A DNA stretch of 64,000 nucleotides from Acidiferrum sp963771295 (lineage in GTDB: Bacteria > Acidobacteriota > Terriglobia > Acidiferrales > UBA7541). Every line of letters starts with the position of its first letter. The first letter of the stretch is position 1. A model generated the notes under the pieces. The model ran no database searches and was not told where the DNA came from. It saw only the letters and a program-made list of their open reading frames with translations. The stretch is from positions 310,001 through 374,000 of the forward strand of contig CAVYTB010000005.1 in NCBI GenBank assembly GCA_963771295.1. Reading direction: 5' to 3'. Both the position numbers and the translations under genes were made by a program. Positions 1 to 8,763 of the stretch are shown here, piece after piece.

Positions 1-1232
1 ACCTTCACCATCGTGGTGTACAATTCCGAATCCAGCGTGGAATTCGGCGCCGCCAGCCCTGCGTCAGGCTGAATCTCCAGCGTGACTGCCGGATCGTTCA
101 CCAGCTTCCTCAGTTCCCCAACCAATACGTCCGCGGTGTCGCCCGGCAGCAACCGGACGTTCACTACGGCTCGTGCCTCTGAAGGTATTACGTTCGCGCG
201 TACCCCGGCCTGCAGAATCGTGGGCGCCACGGTATCGCGCATCATCGAGTTCCACATGGGATTTGTGTCGGACAGCATTCGTTGCGCGTGCTCTCCGCGG
301 TCCGCCGTATCGATAACCCGCATCCACTTCCCGATTTCGTCGTCTTCAATTGCCGCCAGCCCCTCGAAGTATCTCCGAGTGATCGAAGTGAGATGCACCG
401 GCGCGGAGTACGCGCCGATTTTCGCCACGGCCGCCGCCAGATGGACCACTGAGTTGTCTTTCGTTGGGACCGACGAATGCCCCGACGGCCCTTTGGCAAC
501 GACCGAAACATTAACGGGTACTTTTTCCGCCGCTTGTATCGCCACGTACTGAACCTTGCCGTTCTTCAGAATCACCTTGCCGCCTTCATTGATCGCAAAC
601 CCCGCGGCAAATTTATCCCAATACTTGGCAATCAGAATCTTCAGGCTGGCTTCGCCAAATTGTTCTTCATCCGAAGTGGCCAGGAAAATCACGTCGCGGT
701 TCAGATGCGGGTTGCCGCGTTTCAGGGCGATGAACGCAGCGAGGTTCGCTACCAGGCCGCCTTTATCATCGATGGAGCCTCGTCCATAGAGATAGCCATC
801 CTTGATAACGCCGCCAAAGGGGTCCACTGTCCACTTGCTCTTGTCGACCCCGACAACATCCATGTGACCCACGAGCAAGAGCGCCTTGGACGGATCCGCC
901 ACAGCGCTGCTGCGCAAACGCGCTACCACTGCGCTGCGTCCCGGCGCCACCTCCAGAAACTCCGGCGTGATCCCCTCTTTGGTCAAGATGCCCGCAATGT
1001 ACTTCGCAGCCGCCTGTTCGTTTCCCGGAGGATTGGTGGTATTGATCTTCACCAGCTCAACCAGCCAGTCCTGCGCCTCACGCGCCAGCGCGCTGGTATT
1101 CCCTACCAATGATTGGCTTGCCGGTATCCCCATGCCAGGGGACGTCTGTCCCACCTGCGCGCGCAGGGATCTCGCTCCCGCAAAGAAGAACATCGCAACA
1201 AACACAGCCGCAGAACCGCGCTTCCAACTCAA
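1..1232 (-). CDS. M20 family metallopeptidase, secreted, 3' end cut by window edge
   Basis: A zinc-dependent exopeptidase of the M20/M25/M40 family (carboxypeptidase or dipeptidase type) that would remove terminal residues from peptides. The reading frame stays open to base 1, so the C-terminus lies outside the window. Metal-site motifs are visible: GHMD near residue 122, GRGSIDDKGG about 30 residues later, and a DEE pair after that. I place the start at TTG 1232 because it gives a typical export signal (basic WKR, hydrophobic VFVAMFFFAGA, then an AQ cleavage region) and has a G-run upstream. ATG 1193 is the alternative and would cut the signal short. The frame has a stop at 1281-1283. Substrate unknown. 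Family confident, start moderately sure. Confidence 0.85.
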   Translation of the reverse strand, partial: MSWKRGSAAVFVAMFFFAGARSLRAQVGQTSPGMGIPASQSLVGNTSALAREAQDWLVELVKINTTNPPGNEQAAAKYIAGILTKEGITPEFLEVAPGRSAVVARLRSSAVADPSKALLLVGHMDVVGVDKSKWTVDPFGGVIKDGYLYGRGSIDDKGGLVANLAAFIALKRGNPHLNRDVIFLATSDEEQFGEASLKILIAKYWDKFAAGFAINEGGKVILKNGKVQYVAIQAAEKVPVNVSVVAKGPSGHSSVPTKDNSVVHLAAAVAKIGAYSAPVHLTSITRRYFEGLAAIEDDEIGKWMRVIDTADRGEHAQRMLSDTNPMWNSMMRDTVAPTILQAGVRANVIPSEARAVVNVRLLPGDTADVLVGELRKLVNDPAVTLEIQPDAGLAAPNSTLDSELYTTMVK

Positions 1233-1413
1233 AAAGCACCCCCAAAGGCGAATCAGTTTTGCTACCGGTAAAAAAACATACTAACATGCGGACTTAGGCC
1301 TCTCGGCGACTCATCCGCTGTCGTTGCCCTCTCAGTACTGCTAACGGGCTTTTTTGGCGAACAGCGCGTGGGCCGCCGGGTGCATCTAATGGGGAGAAAT
1401 CTGGGAGACAAGG

Positions 1414-2520
1414 ATGACAAAGGGTTTTTCTTTTATGGTTAGCCGACTGGTAGCTGCGGCCGCTTCGGCCTTTCTGCTGTGTTCCATCGCTCTGGCGCAG
1501 GCGCCGGAGGGTCCACAGACCAGCGCGCCTCCGCAAGCCAATCCCGCGCCTCAACAGAAGCAAGTACCCCCCAAGCAGCAGGCTCCTCCGGAAGCCGGGG
1601 TAACCATCTCGGTCGAAGTACCCGTTGTGACGCTCGACGTGATTGCCGCCACGCAGCACGGCGATCTGATTCCCGGCCTGAAAAAAGAGAATTTCCGGAT
1701 TCTGGAAGACGGCCAGCCACAGTCCATCACCAATTTCGGTCCATCCGATGCCCCCATCACCATGGTGGTGTTGATGGAATTCAGTTCGCGCTACTCCGGT
1801 TGGTTCTCGTATCAAGCCAAATATTGGGCTGACGCGTTGTTCCCGAATTTAAAGCCAAAAGACTGGGTCGCTTTGGTCACCTTTGATATGAATGTTCGCA
1901 CCGACGTGGATTTCACGCAGAACAAGGACGAGGTTCGCCAGGCACTGTATCAGCTGTATTTTCCGGGCTTCAGTGAATCCAACGTGTTTGACGCTATTCT
2001 CGATACCGTTGACCGCCTTAAAGACGTGAAGGGCAAAAAATCAATTCTGGTGTTGGCCAGCGGCGTGGACACCTTTTCGAAACATACTCTCGATCAAACC
2101 CTGAAGGGACTGCGCGGCACTGACGTCACGATTTTCTGCGTTGGCGTTGGCAAACCGCTGATGAATTACCTTGAGTTGCACAACAGCCTGGGCGGCATGC
2201 GCGAATTGAATTTCCTTCAGGCGGAAAATCAGTTGAAGACTTTTTCGCAGATGAGCGGCGGTTTTTCGTGGTTCCCGCAATTTGATGGCGAGCTCCCGGG
2301 AATTATGCGCGAGGTAACCGAATATCTGCGCCATCAATACACCCTCACCTATACGCCGTCGAATCACACACCGGACGGCAAATACCGCAAGATTAAAGTG
2401 GAACTGACTGCACCGGATGGCAGTCCGCTGGTTGTGACGGACCAGAAGGGCAAGAAGCAGAAGTGGGTGGTCTACGCCAAGGAAGGTTACAACGCTCCGA
2501 AGGGCGGCGTTGGCGACTGA
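1414..2520 (+). CDS. VWFA-related secreted protein (Acidobacterial VWFA-domain type)
   Basis: A 368-residue exported protein with a von Willebrand A-like fold, of the type expanded in Acidobacteria (TIGR03436-like). It has a signal peptide ending near residue 29 (IALAQA), a Pro/Gln-rich linker to about residue 62, a short beta domain containing LKKENFRILEDGQPQ, and a VWA-like domain from about residue 108 to 300. The usual metal-ion (MIDAS) DxSxS motif reads MEFSSRYS here, with Glu where Asp is expected, so metal-dependent adhesion may be altered. Probably a periplasmic or cell-surface protein-interaction module. No partner is obvious, and it is convergent with the dehydrogenase that ends 28 bases away. 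Molecular role unknown. Confidence 0.8.
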   Translation: MTKGFSFMVSRLVAAAASAFLLCSIALAQAPEGPQTSAPPQANPAPQQKQVPPKQQAPPEAGVTISVEVPVVTLDVIAATQHGDLIPGLKKENFRILEDGQPQSITNFGPSDAPITMVVLMEFSSRYSGWFSYQAKYWADALFPNLKPKDWVALVTFDMNVRTDVDFTQNKDEVRQALYQLYFPGFSESNVFDAILDTVDRLKDVKGKKSILVLASGVDTFSKHTLDQTLKGLRGTDVTIFCVGVGKPLMNYLELHNSLGGMRELNFLQAENQLKTFSQMSGGFSWFPQFDGELPGIMREVTEYLRHQYTLTYTPSNHTPDGKYRKIKVELTAPDGSPLVVTDQKGKKQKWVVYAKEGYNAPKGGVGD

Positions 2521-2548
2521 GTTCTACCCGCCGCGCGCGCGCGTCGCG

Positions 2549-3556
2549 CTAGTAACCGCGCGAAAGATCTACGCGATTAAACAATTCGCGGCCGCCGAAC
2601 CATCGTTCCAGCAACTCTGACAGAATGTCCGCTTGTCGGTGCCACAGGCGATCGCTGACCGCGCTGGTGTGGGGAGTGATCATCAGGTGCGGCGTCTTCC
2701 AGAGCGGGCTTTCCGGCGCGAGCGGCTCGACTGCCGTTACATCGAGCGCCGCGCCGCCCAGCTTTTGCTGGTTGAGAGCACGCACCAGCGCCAATTCGTC
2801 GAGCAGCGAGCCGCGCGACACGTTCACTACTCTCGCGGTACGTTTCATCCGCGCGAGTTCGGCAGCGCCAATCAGATGGCGCGTTTCCGGCGTCTCCGGA
2901 GCCGCTATCACTACGAAATCCGCGTACGGCAAGACTTGATGCAGTTCCGAAACCGGCACAATTTTCTCCGCGTACGTCGTGTCGCCCTGCCCGGAACGCG
3001 TTACTCCCCACACTTTCATATCGAAAACGGTGGCGCGGCGCGCGAGTTCCCGGCCGATTGAGCCGTATCCCACGATCAGCAGCACCTGCCCGTTCAGCTC
3101 CGTGAGGCGCTGCGGCTGATCCCAGATTTCCTGTTGCCCCCAATGTGAATGTTCCTGATGACGCACGGAGTCTGGAAAGTTTCGCGCCAGCGCCAGCAGC
3201 ATCCCCATGGTGTGCTCCGCCATGGGAACGGAAAAAATCCCGCTGGGATTCGTCACCACAATGCCGGAATCGCGCAATTCGGGGTACATCAACTGCGCTA
3301 CGCCCGCCGCCGTGGAATGGATCCATTTCAACTTGCGCGCGTCCACCAGCTGTTCGGGCCTGAGCGAATAGCCCACAAAAATATCCGTGTCGGGCAATTC
3401 TTCCGCCAGATGCTTGTACTCCGGGAGATGCACGACTTTCATCGCCGGCCAACGCTGCCGCAGTGATTCCGGCATCGCCGGAGTTGGCTGCCACTGGGTG
3501 AAGGGGTGCCAAACGCAAATCGTGAGCTTGGTATTTTCCGGCTTGCTGCGCTGCAT
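2549..3556 (-). CDS. D-2-hydroxyacid dehydrogenase (NAD-dependent)
   Basis: A 335-residue cytosolic oxidoreductase of the D-isomer-specific 2-hydroxyacid dehydrogenase family, interconverting 2-hydroxy acids and 2-oxo acids with NAD(P). The Rossmann motif GYGSIG is at 163-168. The catalytic set is present: Arg248 in NVSRGS, Glu277 in AVEPLAPE, and His296 in ITPHTSA. Length is normal for the family. It starts 26 bases after the stop of gpmI on the same strand, suggesting one transcript, but no good ribosome-binding site precedes the ATG. Glyoxylate/hydroxypyruvate reductase activity would suit the neighbourhood of a glycolytic gene, but the substrate cannot be read from sequence. Confidence 0.88.
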   Translation of the reverse strand: MQRSKPENTKLTICVWHPFTQWQPTPAMPESLRQRWPAMKVVHLPEYKHLAEELPDTDIFVGYSLRPEQLVDARKLKWIHSTAAGVAQLMYPELRDSGIVVTNPSGIFSVPMAEHTMGMLLALARNFPDSVRHQEHSHWGQQEIWDQPQRLTELNGQVLLIVGYGSIGRELARRATVFDMKVWGVTRSGQGDTTYAEKIVPVSELHQVLPYADFVVIAAPETPETRHLIGAAELARMKRTARVVNVSRGSLLDELALVRALNQQKLGGAALDVTAVEPLAPESPLWKTPHLMITPHTSAVSDRLWHRQADILSELLERWFGGRELFNRVDLSRGY

Positions 3557-3582
3557 GTTTGATGATGCTTTCTTGTCGGTGT

Positions 3583-5148
3583 CTAGACTTTTATCTTCAG
3601 CCGCAGGTCCTTGCCCGTCATATCGGCGGGCGCAGGCTCGCCCAGGATGCCCAGCATTGTCGGCGCGATGTCGCGCAGCGCTCCACCGGGAGAAAGCTGC
3701 AGCTGATCATTTTCCGTGACGCACAGGAACGGCACGGGATTGGTGGTGTGGTACGTGTGCGGTCCTCCGGTCGTCGGATCGATCATCGTTTCCGCGTTGC
3801 CGTGATCCGCGGTGATGATCCATGCTCCGCCGCGCGGTTTCATCGCCTGATAAATGCGCCCCAGCCCGGCATCGACCGCTTCGACCGCCTTAATCGCCGC
3901 TTCCAGTTTGCCGGAATGGCCCACCATATCGGCATTCGCGTAGTTCATGATGATCGCGTCGAATTCGCCCTTTTCGATGGCATTCACCACGGTCTGAGTA
4001 ATTCCTTCGGCAGACATTTCGGGCTTCAGATCGTAGGTGGCGACTTTTGGCGAGGGCACCAGGATGCGTTCTTCCCCGTTGAAGGGCTTCTCCACGCCAC
4101 CGTTGAAGAAGTAGGTGACGTGCGCATATTTTTCCGTTTCGGCGCAGCGCAAATTCTTGTACTGCAAATCCTGAAACACTTGCGCAAGAATTTGTTCGAG
4201 TTTTTCCGGGCTCAGCACGGCCTGCAGCCAGGCCCATTTTTTGTCGTACTTCGTCATGGCCACGTAAAACAGATTCTTCGGCCGCTTCGGGTCCAGAAAT
4301 TTATCGAAATCCGGTCCGGCAAGCGCGTAGGTCACCTGGCGAGCGCGATCGGCGCGGAAATTATAGAAAATCACCGCATCGTCGTCGCCAATCAGACCGA
4401 CGGGTGGGGCCGAAGGTCCTTCGCCACGGGTAATCACCACTGGCTTTACAAATTCATCGGTCACACCCTGTTCGTAGCTACTCTGCAACGCCGCCACCGG
4501 ATCGCTGCTGCGCGTTTCCGCTTCGCCGTGCGTCATTGCCCGATATGCCAACTCGACGCGCTCCCAGCGATTGTCGCGGTCCATCGCGTAATAACGCCCC
4601 ACGACCGTGGCGATTTCTCCGACGCCCAGCTCTCGCATTTTCTGCTGCAGCTGGCGAACAAAATCGCGGCCGCTGTTTGGCGGAGTGTCGCGGCCATCCA
4701 TAAAGCAGTGCACAAAAACTTTTTCAACTTTGCGCTGCTTGGCCATTTCCAGTAGCGCAAACAAATGGTTGATGTGCGAATGCACGCCACCATCGCTCAG
4801 CAATCCCAGAAAATGCAATTGCCGCTGCCGGCCGCGATCCATGGCCTGCTGAAACAGCGGCACGTGGTCCAATTGCTTATTGGCGATCAACAGATCCACA
4901 CGCGTAATGTCCATGTGCACCACGCGCCCCGCGCCCATGTTCATGTGGCCGACTTCGCTGTTGCCCATTTGTCCCACGGGCAAGCCCACCGATGGGCCGG
5001 ATGTCTGGATCAGCGTGTTCGGAAATTTGCGCAGCAACTCGTCGTAGTTCGGTTTCCTGGCCAGGGCAATTGCGTTGCCCTTCGTTTCCGCGCGATACCC
5101 CCATCCATCCAGCACTGTCAGCACAATCGGTTTTGGTCGTTTCGCCAT
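3583..5148 (-). CDS. gpmI: 2,3-bisphosphoglycerate-independent phosphoglycerate mutase
   Basis: Interconverts 3- and 2-phosphoglycerate in glycolysis and gluconeogenesis using two Mn ions and a phosphoserine intermediate. The 521 residues match the full family length. Visible motifs are the metal-binding Asp14 in LDGWGYR, nucleophile Ser64 in MGNSEVGH, the DGGVHSH and FMDGRDTPP motifs of the transferase domain, and ADMVGHSGK plus TADHGNAE near the C-terminus. AAGGAAAAACC precedes the ATG as ribosome-binding site. The D-2-hydroxyacid dehydrogenase follows after 26 bases. Nothing is missing from the catalytic set. Very sure. Confidence 0.97.
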   Translation of the reverse strand: MAKRPKPIVLTVLDGWGYRAETKGNAIALARKPNYDELLRKFPNTLIQTSGPSVGLPVGQMGNSEVGHMNMGAGRVVHMDITRVDLLIANKQLDHVPLFQQAMDRGRQRQLHFLGLLSDGGVHSHINHLFALLEMAKQRKVEKVFVHCFMDGRDTPPNSGRDFVRQLQQKMRELGVGEIATVVGRYYAMDRDNRWERVELAYRAMTHGEAETRSSDPVAALQSSYEQGVTDEFVKPVVITRGEGPSAPPVGLIGDDDAVIFYNFRADRARQVTYALAGPDFDKFLDPKRPKNLFYVAMTKYDKKWAWLQAVLSPEKLEQILAQVFQDLQYKNLRCAETEKYAHVTYFFNGGVEKPFNGEERILVPSPKVATYDLKPEMSAEGITQTVVNAIEKGEFDAIIMNYANADMVGHSGKLEAAIKAVEAVDAGLGRIYQAMKPRGGAWIITADHGNAETMIDPTTGGPHTYHTTNPVPFLCVTENDQLQLSPGGALRDIAPTMLGILGEPAPADMTGKDLRLKIKV

Positions 5149-5254
5149 GGTTTTTCCTTAAGCGCCCTTTTTTGATTGCCTCGTGAGCAGGGCATCCCTG
5201 TTTCGTTTTTTCGTGCGTTCGTAAATCGCGCACGCAGGAGCGAGAGAGTAATCT

Positions 5255-6532
5255 TTATCGTGCAGCGAATTCGCGCAGAGCGGTGAGGAGGCGCTCCACT
5301 TCTTCCATTGTATTGTAATGCACCAAGCCGATGCGCAGCAGGCCGCCGAGCGATTCCACGCCAAGGCGCTCCGTGAGGTTCAGCGCGTAATAATTTCCAT
5401 CCCAGGTGAAGATGCCACGCTCGCCAAGGAAGGTGGCGATTGCCGTCGGGTTGTGATTGCCAATGCGCAGCGAAAGCGTTGAGCAGCGCTCCGCGGAACG
5501 TTTAGGATCGGTGATTCCGTAGATGCGAAGGCCGGGGATCGATTGCAGCCCGTCGATAAGGCGCGCAACCAGCCGCGACTCGTAAGCGACGGTTGTGCCG
5601 TACGCCGAGGCCAGCGCTTCTCGCCTGGTCTTCACTGTCGCATCGCAATGACGGCCCAGTTCGGCCAGGTATTCTAACGCGCCGCCGATTCCCGCGATCA
5701 GCTCGTGCACCTGCGTGCCGGTTTCCCAGCGCTCCGGCAATTGATTCGTGCCGGGGCGCACCTTGTACGGATGAAAGCGGTCCAGGTGCTCGCGTTTTCC
5801 GTAGAGCGTGCCCATGTGGGGCCCGAAAAACTTGTACGGCGAGCAAACCAGGAAGTCGCAATCGAGCGCTTTGACGTCAATCAAACCGTGAGGCCCGTAA
5901 TGCACCGCGTCGATGTATACCAGCGCGCTGGCGGCGTGCGCCAGCTTGGTAATCTCGGCAACAGGATTAATCGTGCCGACGGCGTTCGAGGCATAGCCCA
6001 CGGCCACAAGCTTGGTCTTCTCGCTCAGCTTGCTGCGAAAATCGTCCATATCCAGCGTGCAATCGTCTTCGCGGATGTCCACTTGGCGGATCACAGCGCC
6101 CTTCTCTTCCAAGGCTTTCCAGGGAGCGAAATTGGCATCGTGATCCAGCGTGGTCAGCAGAATTTCGTCGCCGGGCTTCAGTTCCCGGCCGATGGCGCGC
6201 GAAATATCGAACGTAATCGTGGTCATGTTTTGACCGAAAACAACTTCGTCCTTCTCGCAGTGGAAAAAATCCGCCATCGCGCCACGGACGTTGCTGATCA
6301 TTTCGTCGCTTCGGCGGCTGGTGACAAACGCGCCGCAGGTATTGGCGTTCGCGTTCATGAAGTAGCCCTGTACGGCGTGCATCACCTGTGTGGGCACTTG
6401 CGTTCCTGCGGGCCCGTCAAGAAACGCCGCGGGCTGTCCGTTCACCTGCATCTGCAGCGACGGAAATTGCGCGCGCACCCAGGCAATATCCAATGTTTTC
6501 GCGGCTGTGGGATTCACTACCGGTGTGCTCAT
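5255..6532 (-). CDS. Cysteine desulfurase-like PLP enzyme (TIGR01976-type)
   Basis: A 425-residue fold-type I pyridoxal-phosphate enzyme of the class V aminotransferase superfamily. Lys234 in CSPYKFFGPHMG is the expected Schiff-base lysine and Asp208 in VYIDAVHY should hold the PLP ring nitrogen; TTLDHDANFAPW is also typical. The sequence resembles the SufS-related group described as cysteine desulfurase-like protein rather than true IscS/SufS. No iron-sulfur assembly genes (sufBCD, iscU) are adjacent, so a role in cluster assembly is not supported by context. It is followed after 106 bases by gpmI and divergent from the flavin-binding gene at 6687. Family sure, substrate not. Confidence 0.85.
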   Translation of the reverse strand: MSTPVVNPTAAKTLDIAWVRAQFPSLQMQVNGQPAAFLDGPAGTQVPTQVMHAVQGYFMNANANTCGAFVTSRRSDEMISNVRGAMADFFHCEKDEVVFGQNMTTITFDISRAIGRELKPGDEILLTTLDHDANFAPWKALEEKGAVIRQVDIREDDCTLDMDDFRSKLSEKTKLVAVGYASNAVGTINPVAEITKLAHAASALVYIDAVHYGPHGLIDVKALDCDFLVCSPYKFFGPHMGTLYGKREHLDRFHPYKVRPGTNQLPERWETGTQVHELIAGIGGALEYLAELGRHCDATVKTRREALASAYGTTVAYESRLVARLIDGLQSIPGLRIYGITDPKRSAERCSTLSLRIGNHNPTAIATFLGERGIFTWDGNYYALNLTERLGVESLGGLLRIGLVHYNTMEEVERLLTALREFAAR

Positions 6533-6686
6533 AGCTGTTTTCTTTCAGGCTCTTTTCTGTTTTTTAAAAGCAACACTAGTCTCTCATACACACGCGGCGG
6601 CATGTTAGCATCAGAGCGTTGTTCCCCATTCATGCCGATTCGGCGCCGGCTATCAACTCCGCGCCGTGAGCCACCTTGAGGTCTTC

Positions 6687-7346
6687 ATGTCCGAAGCGTT
6701 TTCCGCCACTAGTCGCACGCGCGTGGTACGCGAAGCGAATCGCGCGGTGTACGGCCGCGACGCGATTTACCGGATCCTAGACGAGGCCTTCGTGTGCCAC
6801 GTCGGATTTTCGATCGATGGGCGGCCCTTCGTCATTCCCACGATGTTTGCCCGGGTGGACGACGCGATCTATTTTCATGGGTCGGCGGCCAGTCGCATGC
6901 TGCGCGGCCTGGGCGACGGTCTTCCCGTCTGCATCACTGTGACGCTCATGGATGGGCTGATATTGGCGCGGTCCATTTTCAATCATTCGATGAACTACCG
7001 CTCAGTGGTTGCTCTTGGCCAAGCAATTCTCATCCAGGAACCGGCTGAGAAGCTGCAGGCGCTGCGAGCCTTCACCGAAAAATTAATTCCCGGCCGCTGG
7101 AACGACGCGCGCCGGCCGAACGAACAGGAACTGAAGGCCACCAGCATCCTGCGGTTGCCGCTTACGGAGGTCTCAGCGAAAGTGCGAACCGGCGCAGTTG
7201 AGGACGACGCAGACGACTATGCCTTGCGGGTGTGGGCGGGAACCATTCCCATGCATCTGGAGATGGAAGCGCCAGTACGTGACGATCGCTGTGATCCCGC
7301 GATCCCAACTCCGTCGTATGCCACAAATTTCAGGAGCAATCGATGA
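6687..7346 (+). CDS. Pyridoxamine 5'-phosphate oxidase-like flavin-binding protein (copy 1)
   Basis: A 219-residue protein of the FMN-binding split-barrel (PNPOx-like, nitroimidazole-resistance type) family. Typical segments are FVCHVGFSIDGRPFVIPT, HGSAASRML and MNYRSVV. The start is ATG 6687, which has GAGG seven bases upstream; a longer GTG start at 6666 is less likely. The TGA overlaps the ATG of the CsaA-like gene (ATGA), so the two are translationally coupled. A clear paralogue lies at 31030-31686. Cofactor binding is inferred from family; whether it acts as an oxidoreductase or a flavin/heme carrier is unknown. Confidence 0.85.
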   Translation: MSEAFSATSRTRVVREANRAVYGRDAIYRILDEAFVCHVGFSIDGRPFVIPTMFARVDDAIYFHGSAASRMLRGLGDGLPVCITVTLMDGLILARSIFNHSMNYRSVVALGQAILIQEPAEKLQALRAFTEKLIPGRWNDARRPNEQELKATSILRLPLTEVSAKVRTGAVEDDADDYALRVWAGTIPMHLEMEAPVRDDRCDPAIPTPSYATNFRSNR

Positions 7347-7705
7347 GCGACTTCACTCCTGCGCCTGTGAAACCGGTGGTCCCTTTTTCCGCACTGGAAG
7401 CGCTGGACATTCGCGCTGGCACCATCGAGCGCGTCGAGGAGGTTCCCCGCTCCGAAAAACTTTTTAAATTGACGGTAAACTTCAGCGACCACCGGCGCAC
7501 GATACTGGCCGGAATGAAACAAGAACGCGAAAACCCGCGGGAGGTCGAAGGCAAACAGGCGCTGTTCGTTTTGAATCTGGAGCCGAAGAAAATGGCCGGA
7601 GAAATATCCCAGGGCATGTTGTTTGATCTTGGGTATGCGGATGGAATTTTGCCGGCCCTCGCTACTCCAGAGCGGCCCGTCCCCGATGGCACACGGGCCG
7701 GGTGA
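7343..7705 (+). CDS. csaA: CsaA-like tRNA-binding-domain protein
   Basis: A 120-residue protein consisting of one oligonucleotide/tRNA-binding (EMAP II-like OB) domain, as in CsaA and the C-terminus of methionyl-tRNA synthetases. Typical features are FSALEALDIRAGTIERVEEVP, SEKLFKLTVNFS, MKQERENPREVEGKQ and SQGMLFDL. CsaA has been described as a secretion-related chaperone that also binds tRNA. The start ATG overlaps the stop of the preceding flavin-binding gene by ATGA. It is convergent with homoserine dehydrogenase, with only 12 bases between the stops. Slightly longer than classical CsaA (about 110 residues). Confidence 0.85.
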   Translation: MSDFTPAPVKPVVPFSALEALDIRAGTIERVEEVPRSEKLFKLTVNFSDHRRTILAGMKQERENPREVEGKQALFVLNLEPKKMAGEISQGMLFDLGYADGILPALATPERPVPDGTRAG

Positions 7706-7717
7706 GAGCTGTCTGCC

Positions 7718-8722
7718 CTACGCCCGCACCGCACGCAAGAAATCCGCGAGCATTCCGTAGCCCGTGGCTTCAACTCCGGGATTGTGCTCCACCAGCGACA
7801 ATCCAAATACATCCATGTCAAAGCGAATTGCAGAACTCGTGCCTTCGAGGCCGGCCATCGGATCCGACAAGAGCAAAAGCTCGGGGCTGACGCGACAATC
7901 CACACCATCGCCCCGCCGCTCTGCCCGGCACACCAATTTGTAGCGCATTCCTGCAGCGCGCACCGAGCGAACCTTTTCTTCGTTCAGATCCTGTATTCCG
8001 GTGCGCCGCACTTGTTCGATCTTCGTCGGCACGCCCATTAGGACCGTGGCCAGCACCGCCACCTTCACCGCGGAATCCCACCCATCGAGATCCTGTGTTG
8101 GATCAGTCTCCGCGATGCCCAGAGCTTGCGCGCGCTTTACCCCATCGTCAATCGAGCGCCCTTTCTCAACCTCGGTGAGCACCACGTTCGTCGTGGAATT
8201 CAACACTCCGGAAAACGCGCGCAATTCGGCAAGTGGCAGCCCCGAGGGGAAGAGCGAAAAAATCGGGACACCGTCCATCACGGTGGATTCAAAAAGAAAT
8301 TGCCTGCCCTTTTCTTTTGCCAGTGCCAACAATTCGCCATACGCATGCACGATGGGCCCTTTGTTTGCGCTGACCGCGTGCGCCCCGGCGTCTAATGCGG
8401 CCACGATATGCTCGATCGCGGGCTGCCCGGTTTCCGCATTCAGCGAACTGGCCTCAAATAGAACGTCGGCTTTGCTGCGCTCAATCCATTCGCGCACATT
8501 TCGCGGCGGGTGCGTCTGTGTTGGAAAATGGCCGTTGAGAACCGAAATGGGATTGAGGCCGTCGGGATCCGTCAACCAACCGATTCGGCGCGACGCAATG
8601 CCGGTGAGGCGCCAGCGCACATCGTGTTTTCGCCGCAACTCCGTTTCTTTCGAAATCAGCAGCCGCAGCAACGCGCGCCCCACGTGCCCAAAGCCCACGA
8701 TGGCCAGGTTATAGGAAGGAAT
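7718..8722 (-). CDS. hom: Homoserine dehydrogenase, probable ATT start
   Basis: Reduces aspartate semialdehyde to homoserine with NAD(P)H, the branch point to Thr, Met and Ile. The Rossmann glycine motif GFGHVGR sits at the extreme N-terminus, the HSD motif SANKGP is mid-protein, and DLDGWDSAVK carries the catalytic Asp and Lys. There is no ACT domain. GTG 8698 would begin inside the glycine motif and remove the first beta strand, so the true start must be upstream. The frame upstream runs only to a TAG and offers ATT 8722 preceded by GAGGAG with a 7-base spacer, or CTG 8707. I prefer ATT, giving an IPSYNLAIVGFGHVG N-terminus. Function is very sure, the start codon is inference. Confidence 0.92.
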   Translation of the reverse strand: MPSYNLAIVGFGHVGRALLRLLISKETELRRKHDVRWRLTGIASRRIGWLTDPDGLNPISVLNGHFPTQTHPPRNVREWIERSKADVLFEASSLNAETGQPAIEHIVAALDAGAHAVSANKGPIVHAYGELLALAKEKGRQFLFESTVMDGVPIFSLFPSGLPLAELRAFSGVLNSTTNVVLTEVEKGRSIDDGVKRAQALGIAETDPTQDLDGWDSAVKVAVLATVLMGVPTKIEQVRRTGIQDLNEEKVRSVRAAGMRYKLVCRAERRGDGVDCRVSPELLLLSDPMAGLEGTSSAIRFDMDVFGLSLVEHNPGVEATGYGMLADFLRAVRA

Positions 8723-8729
8723 GGGCTAT

Positions 8730-8735
8730 CTCCTC
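8730..8735 (-). promoter_or_regulatory. Ribosome-binding site deciding the hom start
   Basis: GAGGAG on the minus strand lies seven bases before ATT 8722 and has no ATG, GTG or TTG in the hom frame at usable distance. It is the main reason for extending hom past GTG 8698. Confidence 0.55.
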
Positions 8736-8763
8736 AAAACGTTGCAAGGTTTCGCGCAAGGCC

